Part shown: piece after piece, positions 23,381 to 36,400 of the stretch | Layout: each line of letters starts with the position of its first letter | Numbering within the stretch: the first letter of the stretch is position 1 | NCBI RefSeq assembly: GCF_047663525.1 | Contig: NC_092621.1 | Location: forward strand, 80,776,501-80,840,500 | Origin: Anas platyrhynchos | Lineage: Eukaryota > Chordata > Aves > Anseriformes > Anatidae | Reading direction: 5' to 3' | DNA: 64,000 nucleotides | Notes under the pieces: generated by a model | Told to the model about the DNA's origin: nothing | Seen by the model: the letters and a program-made list of their open reading frames with translations, nothing else | Database searches by the model: none | Translations under genes and position numbers: made by a program

Positions 23381-26300
23381 GCAGATTTCACTTTTTCTAT
23401 CCCTGTAGGCAATCAAGCAACACCAGGAATAAATTATAGACCTATATGAAAGAGGTGGCACAGCATGAGATGCCAAGAGAACACCTGAGGATCTGTTAAG
23501 ATGCTTCTTCTCTGCTTTGCAAGTATGCAGCCAACGGGAAACTCAGAAACATCCTAAAGGTCAACTAAAAAATTCATAGTTAATGTTATGGAAACCAAGA
23601 TAAACACATAAAAATATAGATACAAAATAAACACACCTATATGAATATTGAAAAAAAGTAATTTTTAGCTTTCTGCAGTGTTATGGAATAAAGGATTAGC
23701 ATGAGAAAACAGATGATCCTACTGGTAGTGTAGTGCCTTGTCATATATATTCTCAGGAAATGGCCTATTACCAAGAATTTGGGCCACTACTGTGAGTGGA
23801 GCAGGCCAGATCCTCCCTCTCACCCAATGACTGGGAACTTCCTTTTAATTGCCAATGTTATGGTCTTCAAATGTAGTTCTACCCACATGTTCTCCTGCCA
23901 GCATTGGCATATGGTTTAAATACCTTTGTTTTCTGCTGTGATATTTATTGTCCTGAAACAGTGTAGAGAACAACACATATCCTCTCAGCCTTCCTTGTGC
24001 TAGACCAAACAAGCAGAACTAGTGTTGTGTTCTCTGACATGTTGGGAACAGTCAAGACCGTAGTGACCTTCTCTTCCTGGACTCAGCTCATCAGCTGTGT
24101 TCTGTCTTTAAAAATGTAGGACGTGTGCTAATCTTTGTTTGTTTGTTTGTTTTCTCCCTGATAAAAATATGCATAAGAAAACATGCTGTATACTCCCCAG
24201 TCTTTACCAATACTGCTTTTGCATTTTTCTCTAAACAGGTAGTATCTTTTGTACAGTTATACCACTAACTTTATTAATACCACCAATATTTCTAATATGA
24301 CTTCTCTGTCTAGTAAAGATACTATAAAACATTCACAGAAAGCTTAGACAGCACAGCCCAGAGAACACACTATGTCTTTGTTGTGTCTTTGAAACTTATG
24401 TCTAATAGCTACATACTCAAAATGCTGATGCAAACACAGGCCAAACACAAAACTGTGTTTAACTAGAAATCATTATTTTCCTATTTGATTCTGTACACAA
24501 GTTTTTTTTCTCCAGCAACGGTCTGCTAGAAGACTACAAGTCAAACTTGGATGTCAGACCAAACAGGTATCATGCAAAGTGTCATCCTTTATTAGCTCAT
24601 CAAACCACAAGAGAATTAACACTATGAATTCCTGTCTAGCAACTCAAGTTACGTCTTCTTATGGAAGAAGACACTATTGTCCACATAGAAGTACAAACCT
24701 TCACTTTTGAATGATGGAGACCAGAGAAAGGAACAAAAGCTTTTCACAGAGTCAAACCAATGGAAAAAGAATTGAATTGAATTAAATATTATTTATTTAT
24801 TTATTTATTTTGTATTTAATTTAAAGGTTTCCATTCCACCTGTTCTCATCCTGAAACATTCCCTTTTCATCTGTTAGGTGTAAATACGGGTCTTGTAATA
24901 CATCAAAGGTATCGGAGATTTTCTGTTTGGTTGTGGATTAGTTTTTTTTGTTTGTTTGTTTGTTTACTTGTTTGTTTGCTTTGTTGGTGTTTTTTCATCT
25001 GTTTAGTTACATAAACTCCCGAAGCTTCATTTGTTTAATGTTGTTTTATATAGTGTTCTATAGTATTTAATATAGTGTTTTGTTCTCTCATAAAAAGAAC
25101 TAAAACTTAGATGTTATAAAGAACTTGCAGAACTTGCAGATCCTCTGCCAGGATCCTTAATTTTTCTACTGTGTGGAAAAAAAAATGGGTAGAGATCAGA
25201 AAGTCATAAATTAATCTTAGCTTTCTGAGGCATGAGACATTCATGCCATATGGTACAAAAAAAATACATTCTCACATTGACTTCAAAGTGTCTTGTTCAT
25301 AGACATGAAGCCTTCTACTACACAGAACTGGGCAGTAAATTGTAAAGTATTAAACTCTGACATGAAATCATACACTTTACACCTTCTAGGGATTTTAGCA
25401 CTAAGGATTTTGAAACGTAAGTGTGTTTTGTAACTTTTTTAAGGAAAAGCACACAAGAGTCAAAGGCTTACTGGAAATGGTTTTACAGAATTTTGACAAA
25501 AGCAAGAGCAGAAAATACTCTGAGGAGTTTACAAAACTGTCAGAAGCAAACAAAGTGTTGTAAGATTCAAGAATAGAGGTTTATCTGTGGAACCCTGAGC
25601 AGATGCTTTGATGATATGTTTGGTCTATCGCTTGATCATCTTTGACCATCATTTTGATCATGTTGGAAAATTTGAGTTAGTTTAGTCCTTACCCAAAAAA
25701 TAAAATAAAATAAAATAAAATAAAATAAATAAAATAAAATAAAATAAAATCACACTAATGTCATGCCTAAAATTTAATAGGATCAAGCCTTCATTTTTTT
25801 TTGTAGATGTATGTGTCTATTATTTTAGATTTAATGATTATTAAAAAAAAAGAAAAAAAAAAAAAAAAGGTACTCTTGTTTTCCTGTTGTCACAAATTTC
25901 CAGGGAATTAATTTTATAGATTGGCTTGTTTTTACTTCACATTTTATGTAATGATTTAATTACTTAATTGACATTTATATACTAGTTTGTATCCTGGAAA
26001 AGTAACCTTTTAAAGGATACTAAAATGAAATTCCCTTTATGAGTAGCTGTTAACTTTTCAAGTTTTCTTCCACAAATTAAAGAAGAAAAAAATTATGATG
26101 CTCTTCAAATTTCCATAGGTAAGATGCAAAACTTTATCTGGCTGGGTTAAACAAGGCTATATAAACATAAAACTAAAACACTATGTTTTCCTTTATACCA
26201 AGAAATCTTCTAAAATGACTTCACCAGAATCTACATAAATTTCAAAGCAGAACTACTAAATCTGAGGTGTTTTATTGCCAAGCTACATAACTTATATTTT

Positions 26301-26528
26301 AAAAGTTGTAAACAAGACCTTGGAAATGATTGTTTCATATCCTTTATTGGCACAGTGGTGAAAATATTGACTTTTTATTGCATTTGACAAACAGCATCAA
26401 TTTCATCAGAGTAGTTAACATGTAACCAGGTAGAAGAAATATTATACTATCAGTTTTCTGCTACTTCAAATGGTGATTGCTTAACTTAATAAAAAAACTT
26501 ATTGTATGTGTCTCACTATTGACTACTG
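23381..26528. other. AT-rich non-coding DNA
   Basis: No gene or large element seen. Small (GTTT)n patches near 24,140 and 24,945-24,980, (TTTA)n near 24,790, and an (AAAAT)n array listed separately. Confidence 0.5.
25696..25750. repeat. (AAAAT)n microsatellite
   Basis: About eleven AAAAT units with one AAAT interruption. Confidence 0.92.
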
Positions 26529-27000
26529 TAGTGGGTTTACGTGGCAAAGGTTTGGAAGTGGAGGCTGTAGGGGTGGCTTCTGTTCTGCTGCCCCAAGATA
26601 GATAAGGGCCAGTTTCTGCCGGCTTCAAAGGACCCACTGTAGGCCAAAGCCAATAAGTGATACTGTTTGCACCTCTCTGAGAGCAGGTTTAAGAAAGGGG
26701 AAAAATAACTGCTAGTCAACAGCAGCTGGGAGAGAGGGGTGTGAGCCAGCCCTGCAGCTCCCAGGTGAGTGCAGCAGGAGGGCAGGAGATGCTGCAGGCA
26801 GGCAGCAGCAGTTCCCCTGCGGGCTGTGCAGGGAGAGGCCCCTGGTGGAGCAGGCTGTCCCCCTGCAGCCCATGGGTCCCCCATGGAGCAGATCTCCACG
26901 CTGCAGCCCCCCCATGGGTGGAGGAGCCCCCGGTGGAGCAGGTGGATGTGGCCTGGAGGAGGCTGCAGCTCATGGAGACCCCTGCAGGAGCAGGCACCAG
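26529..27000 (+). mobile_element. Avian-type ERV LTR/leader copy, plus orientation (left half of inverted pair)
   Basis: It begins TAGTGGGTTTACGTGGCAAA and passes a TTTAAGAAAGGGG TATA-like segment (about 26,689). It then enters the GC-rich leader with repeated GGAGCAGG and CCCATGGG phrases. The segment 26,763-26,975 is nearly identical to the reverse complement of about 1690-1905. The long frames on both strands across this block reflect GC-rich repeats and lack domains. Confidence 0.7.
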
Positions 27001-27009
27001 GCTGGCACT

Positions 27010-27503
27010 TCAGAGTTATCCGAGTGGCACAGGGGTGTGGGGACTGGGGGCTGCAGTCAGTCCCTGACACTTGTCTCCACCGCTCCTTCATGGTCCCTCT
27101 CTGCCCTTGCTCCCTGTGGGGTCCCTCCCACGGGATGCCGTCCTTCCCAAACTGAGCCTGCAGGGGCTGCCCACAGGCAGCAGCTCTTCAGGACCTGCTC
27201 CCACACGGCTCCATCCCATGGGGTCCATCCATCCCCCAGCAGCAAACTGCTCCAGCACGGGTCCCCCACGGGTGGGCAGCAGCTCCCCCCAGACCCCCTG
27301 CTCCTGCGGGGGCTCCTCTCCACGGGCTGCAGCTCCGGCCCGGGGCCTGCTCCTGCAGGGGCTCTCCATGGGCTCACCTTTGGCCAGCAGTGGGCTCATT
27401 TTGGAGCTGCCAAAAGTAGACATGTGGCAGTCCCTGGTCTCCTTTCAGACAGGCCACCACTGCAGAACCCCCACTACTTCAGACCTTGCCATGTAAACAC
27501 AAT
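27010..27503 (-). mobile_element. Avian-type ERV LTR/leader copy, minus orientation (right half of inverted pair)
   Basis: Read on the minus strand from 27,503 it starts TATTGTGTTTACATGGCAAG, the diverged counterpart of the left copy's first bases. It continues through GGCCAAAGGTGAGCC into the same GC-rich leader, having lost the TATA-proximal part. The portion at about 27,101-27,190 matches 49,522-49,620 closely. It converges on the left copy near 27,005. Confidence 0.7.
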
Positions 27504-29911
27504 ACACCTGAACATGTTCCTGTACGTAAACTCTAAGTTCAGTGAAAGGTTCAGAAATTTAAAAGGTGTTGAATCTAACACTAATGTTCAAGTACTGAAA
27601 AACAACTGTGTGAAATCACTATGGTTTCATTTCAAATATAGACAAAAGCAGTTTTCAGCACCTTTGTAAGATCCAAAATGGCAACTCAGATGTCAAGTGT
27701 CTCAAGTTTTGATGGGAGTGTCAGTCTTTGAATCAACTTCCTTTTGTCATACATGCTCATAAATCTGTTATTTTCTTCATGCTTTGTAGCAGTTGCTTAA
27801 GTTTCAGTCTGTGCAATCACTTTGTACTTGAATATTTGTGGAAAGTGAAAAGAATTATGTCTAAGACATTTATGTGGAGAACTGGAGTATTCTGATGAGA
27901 AGACTCAGAAAACTACAATTTCTGTCAGAACTCAGCACTGTTATGTCCTGGTGGCTTCCTGCAACCTCATCTGGGAGGCTGATACTGACCTGTGATTTGT
28001 GGATTCAGGCCTAAGTATCTGCATTACTTCTGGTCAAAAAAAAAAAAAAAATTACTTCTGGTCAAAAACATTTACTTCTGTGCCTCCCACAATCCCTTTT
28101 GGATCTCCATGAGGCTGGAGGCCTTGGTAGCCCAAGTTCTTGGACTTCTCATTGCTCTGCTCTTCACTAGAGCTCTGGGGGAGGTCCTTACAGATTGCAA
28201 ACTTCTGTGGTAACCCCCAGAATGCTTCCACTGACCCATGGACATGTCAAGGTCATTATCAAACATTAGGACAGTATGAAAAGTTCCTGGGAACTGGGTG
28301 AGAAAAACAGAAGAAAATGTTTGATCCCATTTCTTCCTAAAACTACCTTTAAAATTTCTTCCGAAAGTAAAAAATATCGGTTGGAAGCAAAGGCCTCTTT
28401 TGACAAACTCCTCTTAGATTGTGTCCATTAAGGAGCCCTCTCCCTCAGTGTCTCCCTTATCTTGCCTGTAGCTTCTTATTATTTTGCATGTGTAATTAGT
28501 ATGTTAATATATCTGTGAGAGAAGACCCTTTTAGAGTATCAGTTTTGCCTGCAGGACAGGAGTAGCGGTATCATTGCAATGCAATGGAGATCACTGCAGT
28601 GATCTCTAAGCTCCATCTGGTACATCTACACAGCTCGGTTCTGATCATGCATCTATAAGCCATGACATTTTATTTTTTGGTGCCATGGGTACCTGAGCCA
28701 AGTAGACCAAGGTTAGAACTGGCATATTAAATCCCACTGCAATCAGCTCTCCTGATTGGTCTGTGGCTGCAGCCTCAAGTTCTTATGAAAATTATGTGGT
28801 AGAACAGGGAAAGCTGGCCTTTCAGATGAGTACATTAAAATAGTCCTGTCCTTCTGACAGATTCATTTAAATACATGAATTATAATAATGGATTTTTTTT
28901 TTTTTTTTGTAATTTTCACTCATTGATATGTTTACAATTGCTATGTCTGTGTATTTGCAAGTAATAACCAATGTTCCCAAGATCCTTCAAAATACCAAAT
29001 CTCCATTGACTTCTGGAGGAATCTGGAATGCAAAAGGAATAAGAGGTCAGACAGTACCATTTCCACAGCTTATTTTCTTACAGCAGTTATATGATTTTCT
29101 GCTGCTATTTTTTTTTATGCTGTGTGATTTGAAAGGATTAGTAATTAATTGCATTTTTGATTATAAAGTGTCTCATACCTGAAAAGTGCAATTATGAATG
29201 CATTTTCTAAGGTCTCTGATTGATGTTCTTAACACAAAAGGTCAGCATCTGCTGAAGAAAACAAAGTAGTCACGTTTCCACACACAGGAGGGGCAGATCT
29301 ACCTCAGTAGACCCTAAGGTAATTCTCTACATGAGAAGTCACTGTCTCTGCTGCACTCACCACAATAGAAGCAGCCTCTGTGTACTTGGCTCAGTAATTC
29401 TCATTCAGAGTCACTCTTCCTCTTGCAAACTTCCAACACTCGGTGTAACATGAAAGACAGAACCTTTCATTTAGGCATCATTTTAAATTCACTTCATTTA
29501 CAGGAGTTGAAGCTCTCCCTAATGCAAGAAATCAAGGTGTCCCAGAGTTGAGGAAAAGCCTTATTCGTTCCTGTTTGGAAATACAATTTCTTAGCGACAA
29601 ATAGTATAAAGAGAAGCAATACTGGCCTCAGCACAGCACTCCATGGGAAAAAATGGGCTTGTTAGAAGGAAGCTGTGCTCTATGCCAGGTAATTTTTATA
29701 ACCCATTCCCTTTATGTGCTGAGTGCTAGGGAAAAAAGTGCTGAACAGCAAGAAATAAAGTTTGGAATCTACTCACATCCCTCACTATGTGTCACATAGA
29801 TTGTTTTCTCCTCAAGTCATATTTATAAATTCATAAGCATGTATACTAGAGTTAATTCTTTTTTTTATTTTATTTTATTTTTTAATTTATTTATATATAT
29901 ATTTTTTTTTT
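27504..29911. other. Non-coding DNA
   Basis: No supported gene. There is a local triplication of TTACTTCTG(GTCAAAAA) around 28,024-28,080 separated by an A-run, a perfect 20-bp palindrome at 28,587-28,606, and T-rich simple sequence near 28,893-28,908 and 29,860-29,911. Confidence 0.5.
28587..28606. other. Perfect 20-bp palindrome
   Basis: GAGATCACTGCAGTGATCTC is its own reverse complement and the symmetry stops at 20 bp. It could bind a dimeric protein or be chance. Confidence 0.75.
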
Positions 29912-30448
29912 CAGAATTGTAAAACTGTAGAATAACTCAGTTTGGAAAAGACCTCCAAGATCATCATATCCAACTGTTAACATAGCACTTCCAAATCCAC
30001 CACTAAACCATGCTACTAAGTTCTACATCTACATGTTTCCTGAAGATCTCCAGAGACTCAACCACTTCCTTGGGCAGCTTGTTCCAATACTTCACAACCC
30101 TTTCAGTGAAGACATTTTCCCTAATATCCAACTGAAACTTCCCCTGGAGCAACTTGAGGCCATTTTCCCTCATCTTATCACTTGGTCCTTGGCAGAAGAG
30201 CCTGATCCCCACCTCACTATAGCCTCCTTTAAGGTAGTTGTAGAGAGCAATGATGTCTCCCCTGAGCCTTCTTTTCTCCAAGCTAAACAACCTTCAGCTG
30301 CTCCTCATAGGGCATGTTCTCCAGACTCTTCACCAGCTTCGTAGCCCTTTTCTGGACACACTCCAGGGCCTTGATGTCCTTCTTGTAGTGAGGGGCCCAA
30401 AACTGAACACAGTATTTGAGGTGCAATCTCACCAGAGCGGGGTACAGA
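29912..30448 (-). mobile_element. CR1 LINE 3' fragment, minus orientation
   Basis: The reversed CR1 3' part is clear: GTTTGGAAAAGACCTCCAAG, then text matching the 3' ORF2 region. The minus-strand frame 30,003-30,290 reads as the ORF2 C terminus ([20 protein letters not shown]). 5'-truncated at about 30,448 within the segment that reads toward ...PLCSALVR in other copies. Confidence 0.9.
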
Positions 30449-33400
30449 AGGAATTAAACAGCTTGAATTCCTAGTTTTTACTCACTGAGTGACATTGTTC
30501 TTGAGGTCAGGCTGAAGTGAGATGTAGTGAAATCACCCTTTAAATGGTTCAATAATACAACCCTGGAAAAGCTTTTCTTTGCCCGAAAAGGAAATGGTGT
30601 GTCCTGGCAGGAAGATGCTGGCTGCACCACCTTTGTCATGCTCCACAGGCATCTAACACCTCATGAGACTCTGTCCTCTCTCATGTTGCTCCCAGGACAC
30701 CTCTCTACTCACACACAGGCTGGGCTATGACCAGGGGGTGCCCCAGGAACCTACTAACACCATCAAATGCTTTTGAGTCATGTAAATTGATTGTGTGCAT
30801 GTTCAAGCCTAGGACTGAGTATTAAGAGTTTTGATCCAAGCCTTTCATAATGACATGCAAAAAGCTCAACCAGGCAGCACATGACACCTGAGAACTGAAC
30901 TTCTCTCTTTTATATCCTCATGGTTAACTACTGACAAATCTTTCCTAAGCTCTTTTTACAAGCAGAAGACTTCAAGCATATTTGTACACATGCAAAGCCC
31001 TTGGAGGCATGCAGCAAACTCCTTTTGCTTACAAGCTGCTCCATCCCTTTTCTCTGAGACACAGCATGGCTGACCCTGTTCTGGAACCCTTCCACAGTAG
31101 AGCAGCACAGCAGGAGATGCTCATGCTCAGGTCCCATCATTTCCCCCTGCATGTCTGTCCCCATACACCCGTGTGCGTTGTGCTACCATGCTGGTGCTTC
31201 CCCTGCTGGCTCAGAGCTGCTGGAGGTCAGGCATTGGCACAGGTTTTGACAAAGTTGTGTGTGGGCATAAAAGAGACCAAGGCAGCCCTGGGGCCTGGAA
31301 AGCATGCAAAACACAGCAGACTGTGAGGCTGGCACACTGCTTATAAAAAGAAGAAGCTGTTTCTAAGCTTCTCTCTTAGGAGAGAAGAACATAAATCTGT
31401 GTCCTGCAGTGATTTAATGGATTAAACACTAACTCCTCTGTCAAAGGAGTATGAGAAGGCTCAGCACAGAAAAAGAGCTTGAGTAGCCACCACTGGGTTC
31501 CAGAGTAGAAAGTACATTTCCAAAACCCCAAGGTCCACTTCAGAGAACCGTAGTAAAATGTTGTTGGTATTTGCGTTGATAGGAACCTTGCATCTCTGTG
31601 CATTAACAGGTAGGAGAAATAGTTCTTCCAGATAAATAAGCAAGAAAAGCAATGAAAATCTAGTCTCTGCAGAGAAGAGGTGGAAATAATAATGAACAGC
31701 TTATTCCTTGCAGTAGTAGGGAATCTCTTTTCCTCCCAGAAGACCAAAAGGATATAAATGAAATTAAAGGTTCATTAACATGACTAATTAATTTTGTCTT
31801 TTATTCTTCATTTCGCAATTGTAGCCTACCAACATTCATAATTAGTTTGACGGTACTTCACTTTTTAATGGAATGGAAAAATATGAGGAAGAACTCATTC
31901 TGATTAGACATAGCCATTATTTCTAATATGCAATATATCAACTTCTCAGCTAATTATACTATGGGAATTATCATGCTTCTTGCTATTGAATTTAAGAATT
32001 CATTTGATAACTCATCTTTTGATAGGTTATTGAGGTTTCAGGACATTTGTTTCTCTTAATGAGGCTATTTAAGTGCCGGATAAGATTTGCTGGCAGAATA
32101 TGAAAATCCTTTTGGCTCTAAGAGAATTAATTGTACTTTAACTATTATTTTAACTTTTCAACAGTTTTAGGGTCCAAAGACACATATAACAATTATATGC
32201 CAATAATTCCCTTCAACTGAGTTGCCTTTAATACTGCCTTAAGGAGGTTTGATTCCTACCATTATCTCTTCTCAAATCCCATTTTAGCAAGGCTGAAGTT
32301 CTGCCCTACTTAACAATGGTGTTTAAGTAGATTTTCTTCAATCTATGAACTCCAATGCTGAGATTAGACTTTCCATTTGTAGGTTATTCTGTGAATAAAG
32401 CCAAGGGCATGACATCAGAAAGGGACGCTGAGGTCCAAAGAAACCAGTTCTAGCACAAAATGAGCAGAAATTTTAAATCTAAATTATTTTCAGGCAGGGG
32501 ACTTTTCCATGTGCTGCTGTCTGTTGCTGTCTAGCCACTTTTGACAGTAAGTGAACCAAGAGAGTGCTGGATTGCTGGACTGCTGCATTTTTCATGGCAA
32601 GATACATGCTTTTGTTATCAGTAAGGAACAGTCATTGTACATATAAATTGCCAAAGACTTGTGAAAGGGATATAAAATTAATTTGTCTCTTGATGCTCCA
32701 GAGGAAAGCTTGCATGGGTAGGGTATAGCTAAATTAGTAAATATTTTTTCAATTAAATCAATACACTGTCTTGCTGTAAGACCTAATGGTTCTCAAAACC
32801 TTACTCAAAGTATATGTTGTCATACTGACAATAGTTAAAATTTTGAACGTGAGCATCAATCAAATCCCTGCTTCCAGCTCCAGATCGTATCCAAGATGAG
32901 CTCAAAATATGAAGTAAAATACCCATACCTAACATACATGCTGGCCATACTGGAACTCCATATCTATAACTTACTGGTCATCCTATTTGGCAGTGGCCCA
33001 CCGTTGCCCTTTTCTGTTATTTTCTCAAGATATTTCCGTCTGAGAACTTGAAGGGACCAGGAAATTGAATGTCCTGATTTCCACTTTCATTTATCATCTT
33101 ATTTATCCAGGATACACGACATTTTCAACAACACCTCAAAGACATCAGTCTCCTTTCCAGGCTTCTTACATGTGAGCCACAATGGTAGAAATATTATCTA
33201 ATTTTCAGTGGTGAAATCTACATTACTTTTCAAGATTCCACACTTTTTCTCTCATTTTCACTGAAGGACCTCCCTACTTTTCATCTAGTTTCCATACAAC
33301 TGTCTCCTTTGTTGGTGCTGTATGCTTCTAGGTGGCTTAGTTAATGAAGCTCATTTATGATTTGCCTGTTAAATTCGGTTGCAGGAAAATGTTCCCCTGC

Positions 33401-36400
33401 ATATTATTTTTATTAAGTTAAATAACATATTTAACATTTCTTCCATTGTACATCCAAAGCCAAACCAAAACCATTTTTCTAACTTATTTCAATACTGAAT
33501 CAACAGTATATAGATTCATTTCTTTGCAGTAGCTGCCATAGGGAAAAAAAAAAAAAAAAAAAAAAAGAAAAGGTAACATCAGTGTATGAGAAAGTGTCTT
33601 GTATTAAATGTATTCATGAAAAAATGAATATATTATATGGATGTGAAATATATATATGGATATTACAGCAGTTATTAATAAGGTAACAGAGGAGTTATAC
33701 CAGTTCCCCTAAAATATTTACAGTTTGAGGAACTTTCCTGACATTTGAGTACTTAATTTAGTCAATTTTAGCACATTTTCCTGTCAGTATTTCCCCAAAG
33801 TTCAGCTTGCAGGGCCTTTTTATATGATGCCAGAATTTCAGATTTCTAAGATAAGAAATATTTATTTTTATGACTTATGGAATGAGGGCTTTCACCTCAA
33901 ATATTTATGACTGGACTTAAATTAGTATTTTATCTAGACTTGCAAGATGGATGTCAGGTGTACTGCAGGGTACAGTGGCTGGTACTGAAGACTGGTCTGG
34001 TATTCCTCTGAATCAAAGATTCTCTGAGAAAACTCAAGTTTTGAGTAACCAGAGACTTTAACATAGTGAAGCAAGGCATATCAAATGTTGGTGTGGTCAT
34101 GAATATGGGCTGGACTATCCATGCAGACAGATATTAAGCGCAAAGTAAACATTGGCTGTGAAAAAATATGACTGGAAATGAGCAGATTTAACCACCAGGA
34201 GAATGAGATGCTGGAAAACTCCTGAATGTTAGCAGGAAGTTGCGTGGTTTATACCAGAGGGAGAATTAGTTTTCATCAGTTTAGATGAGGTGTTGCCCAG
34301 CGTAGCAGACAAGTAGGCTCTCTGTCCAAGAAGCTCTCTACCAGCTTCAACACCAGTGACTGCAGGTGCCCAATTTCAGACATTTCTACCCTGAATTTCT
34401 TACACACTAACAATTCTGTTAAGTAGAAATTAATGAGGTGTAAGGCAATGATGGCTCTGTACCTTAAAAAGATCAGGTAAACTCATCACCTTGGAAACCT
34501 TCCCTTTGTTCATCTGCTTTCTAATGACAACAACCACAAGAGAGGCCTTTCATTAATTTTCATTTTCCTCTGAATCTTTCACCATTGATTTGAAAGGTAA
34601 GATACAGTGGATACTAATCAGTGTCATCTTACAGTTTTGATTGCAAATATCTCAGAAACTGATACTCTTTAAAATGCCAGAAAGATGCTCACTGAATTAT
34701 TTCCAGTCTCAGATGTTCTTCAGCAGGACTCTGTGCTCTCTGTCTTAAAAGCCCACAGCTGTAACTTGGTGGGGCTAAGAAAATTGAAGCAGACTTTATA
34801 AAATGATTACAATTCCACCACTGTCTCATTTCTTTAAACTGTGCACCTCAGGATGCATTGAAGCAAACTAAATCAGCCACTTCAGTTAAAGAAAAAATCC
34901 AAACATGCCATTGTTTTCTTGGTAATGTATATTAGCCTTCACTGATCTCTGTACGACACAGTTAAGCTGCCTCTGCCATTTAAAGTCAGCTTCTGTATTA
35001 CCAAACAACATTGCAATCTTACTAATCTGACTTATTTTTGCATGTTTTCAGATAGCTCAGGGCATGAATTTTTGAAATTGGAGATAATTGGAGGGGTGAG
35101 GTTGCTCTCTAATAGTGAGCACAGCTTGTACTGTGTAATTTGCCCTGTTAAAGAGAAGACTGTGTCCACCAGCAGCGTTGGTGCCTGTGGCAGCTGCACA
35201 TACACCCTGCTGTGTCAGGTCTGCTGCCACGGGATTAAGCACAACAAAAACTGTTCAGGCTTAGGTACGTCCATGCAGAGGAGCACACCTTCCTCTCCTC
35301 CTCACCACTTACCGAGCAGTCTTCATCTGTCTCGTTTCAGTCTCCAGTGTGCCCCTTGGTTGCTTAAAGATGTGTGACACAACTGTAGATAACCAGAGTA
35401 TTTCTTTTTTTTTTGGTAGACAGAAATCTGTATGCAGTTGATAAAGCCAAAGTATTCTGAAAGCCCTTCCCAACAGTAGCGCAGAAGGGCATGTTGGAAT
35501 GCTGACTAGAAGAAACGAAGCCGTCTGATAGCTGTCCAAGCTATATCCAAACCTCCCAAGCATACCACAGACCTCTGTAAAAATGAAACTATTCTACATT
35601 ATTTCAAAGCTTGTACAGTTCAAGAATGGGTTTCCATATCCCGTATGACTGTATCCTGGGGCAACAAGGAACATGGGCCCAATCAGTGGAATAACACCAC
35701 TGGGAAGCAATTGGATCAGTCTTTCTGTAATAAAGTTGTGAATTTCCGTGGATACTATAAGCCTGACTTCTTGATAATTTTGTGCATCTTATCTGTTAAA
35801 ATACTTTGAATACCTAGAATGCAATCAAATTTACATTTGCTAGAATATAGTTATAACACTAGAGTTTATGCAGACATGCACGTAAGTCAGAATCTGTGAC
35901 TCTAAGTCATCTACTTGAGACTTTCAGTTAATTTTACAACAGAGTTTGAAAGCATTCTTCCCACCATGATTCCAGATTAATCTATTGCAAAAGAACTCTA
36001 TTTTTACTTTCTTATTTCACATTTGGTATGCAGGCTTCTCACTGTGCAATAGAATGTAAAAGACAAAGCTCAGATTCATAGAAAAGACATTTTTGATGAG
36101 GTTTTCAGTGCTATATAGCATAAATACGTTTCTAAAGAAACCTATTTCATTTTCAAAGTCATAATTTCACTCAACAACTAAAAAGAAGTAATATGAGCAA
36201 AGAGGAAAACATATCTGGCGAGTAAAACTACCTCGCTCCTTTGCTCCACTAAAATATTATGATTAAAATATAAATTTTATCATCTGTGAAAATAACAGGA
36301 AGTCTTCATATTGAACTAATCACATAGTCAACATGCATATTTTGCTCTTTTGAGGCAGAAACTCAGCAAGGTAAGTGTAGTTAAATCAGGGCTATATTTA

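Noticed and set aside
26845-27669. 274-codon plus-strand frame
   Set aside because: Lies across two opposed ERV leader copies and runs into unique DNA; no domain, with overlapping long frames on both strands.
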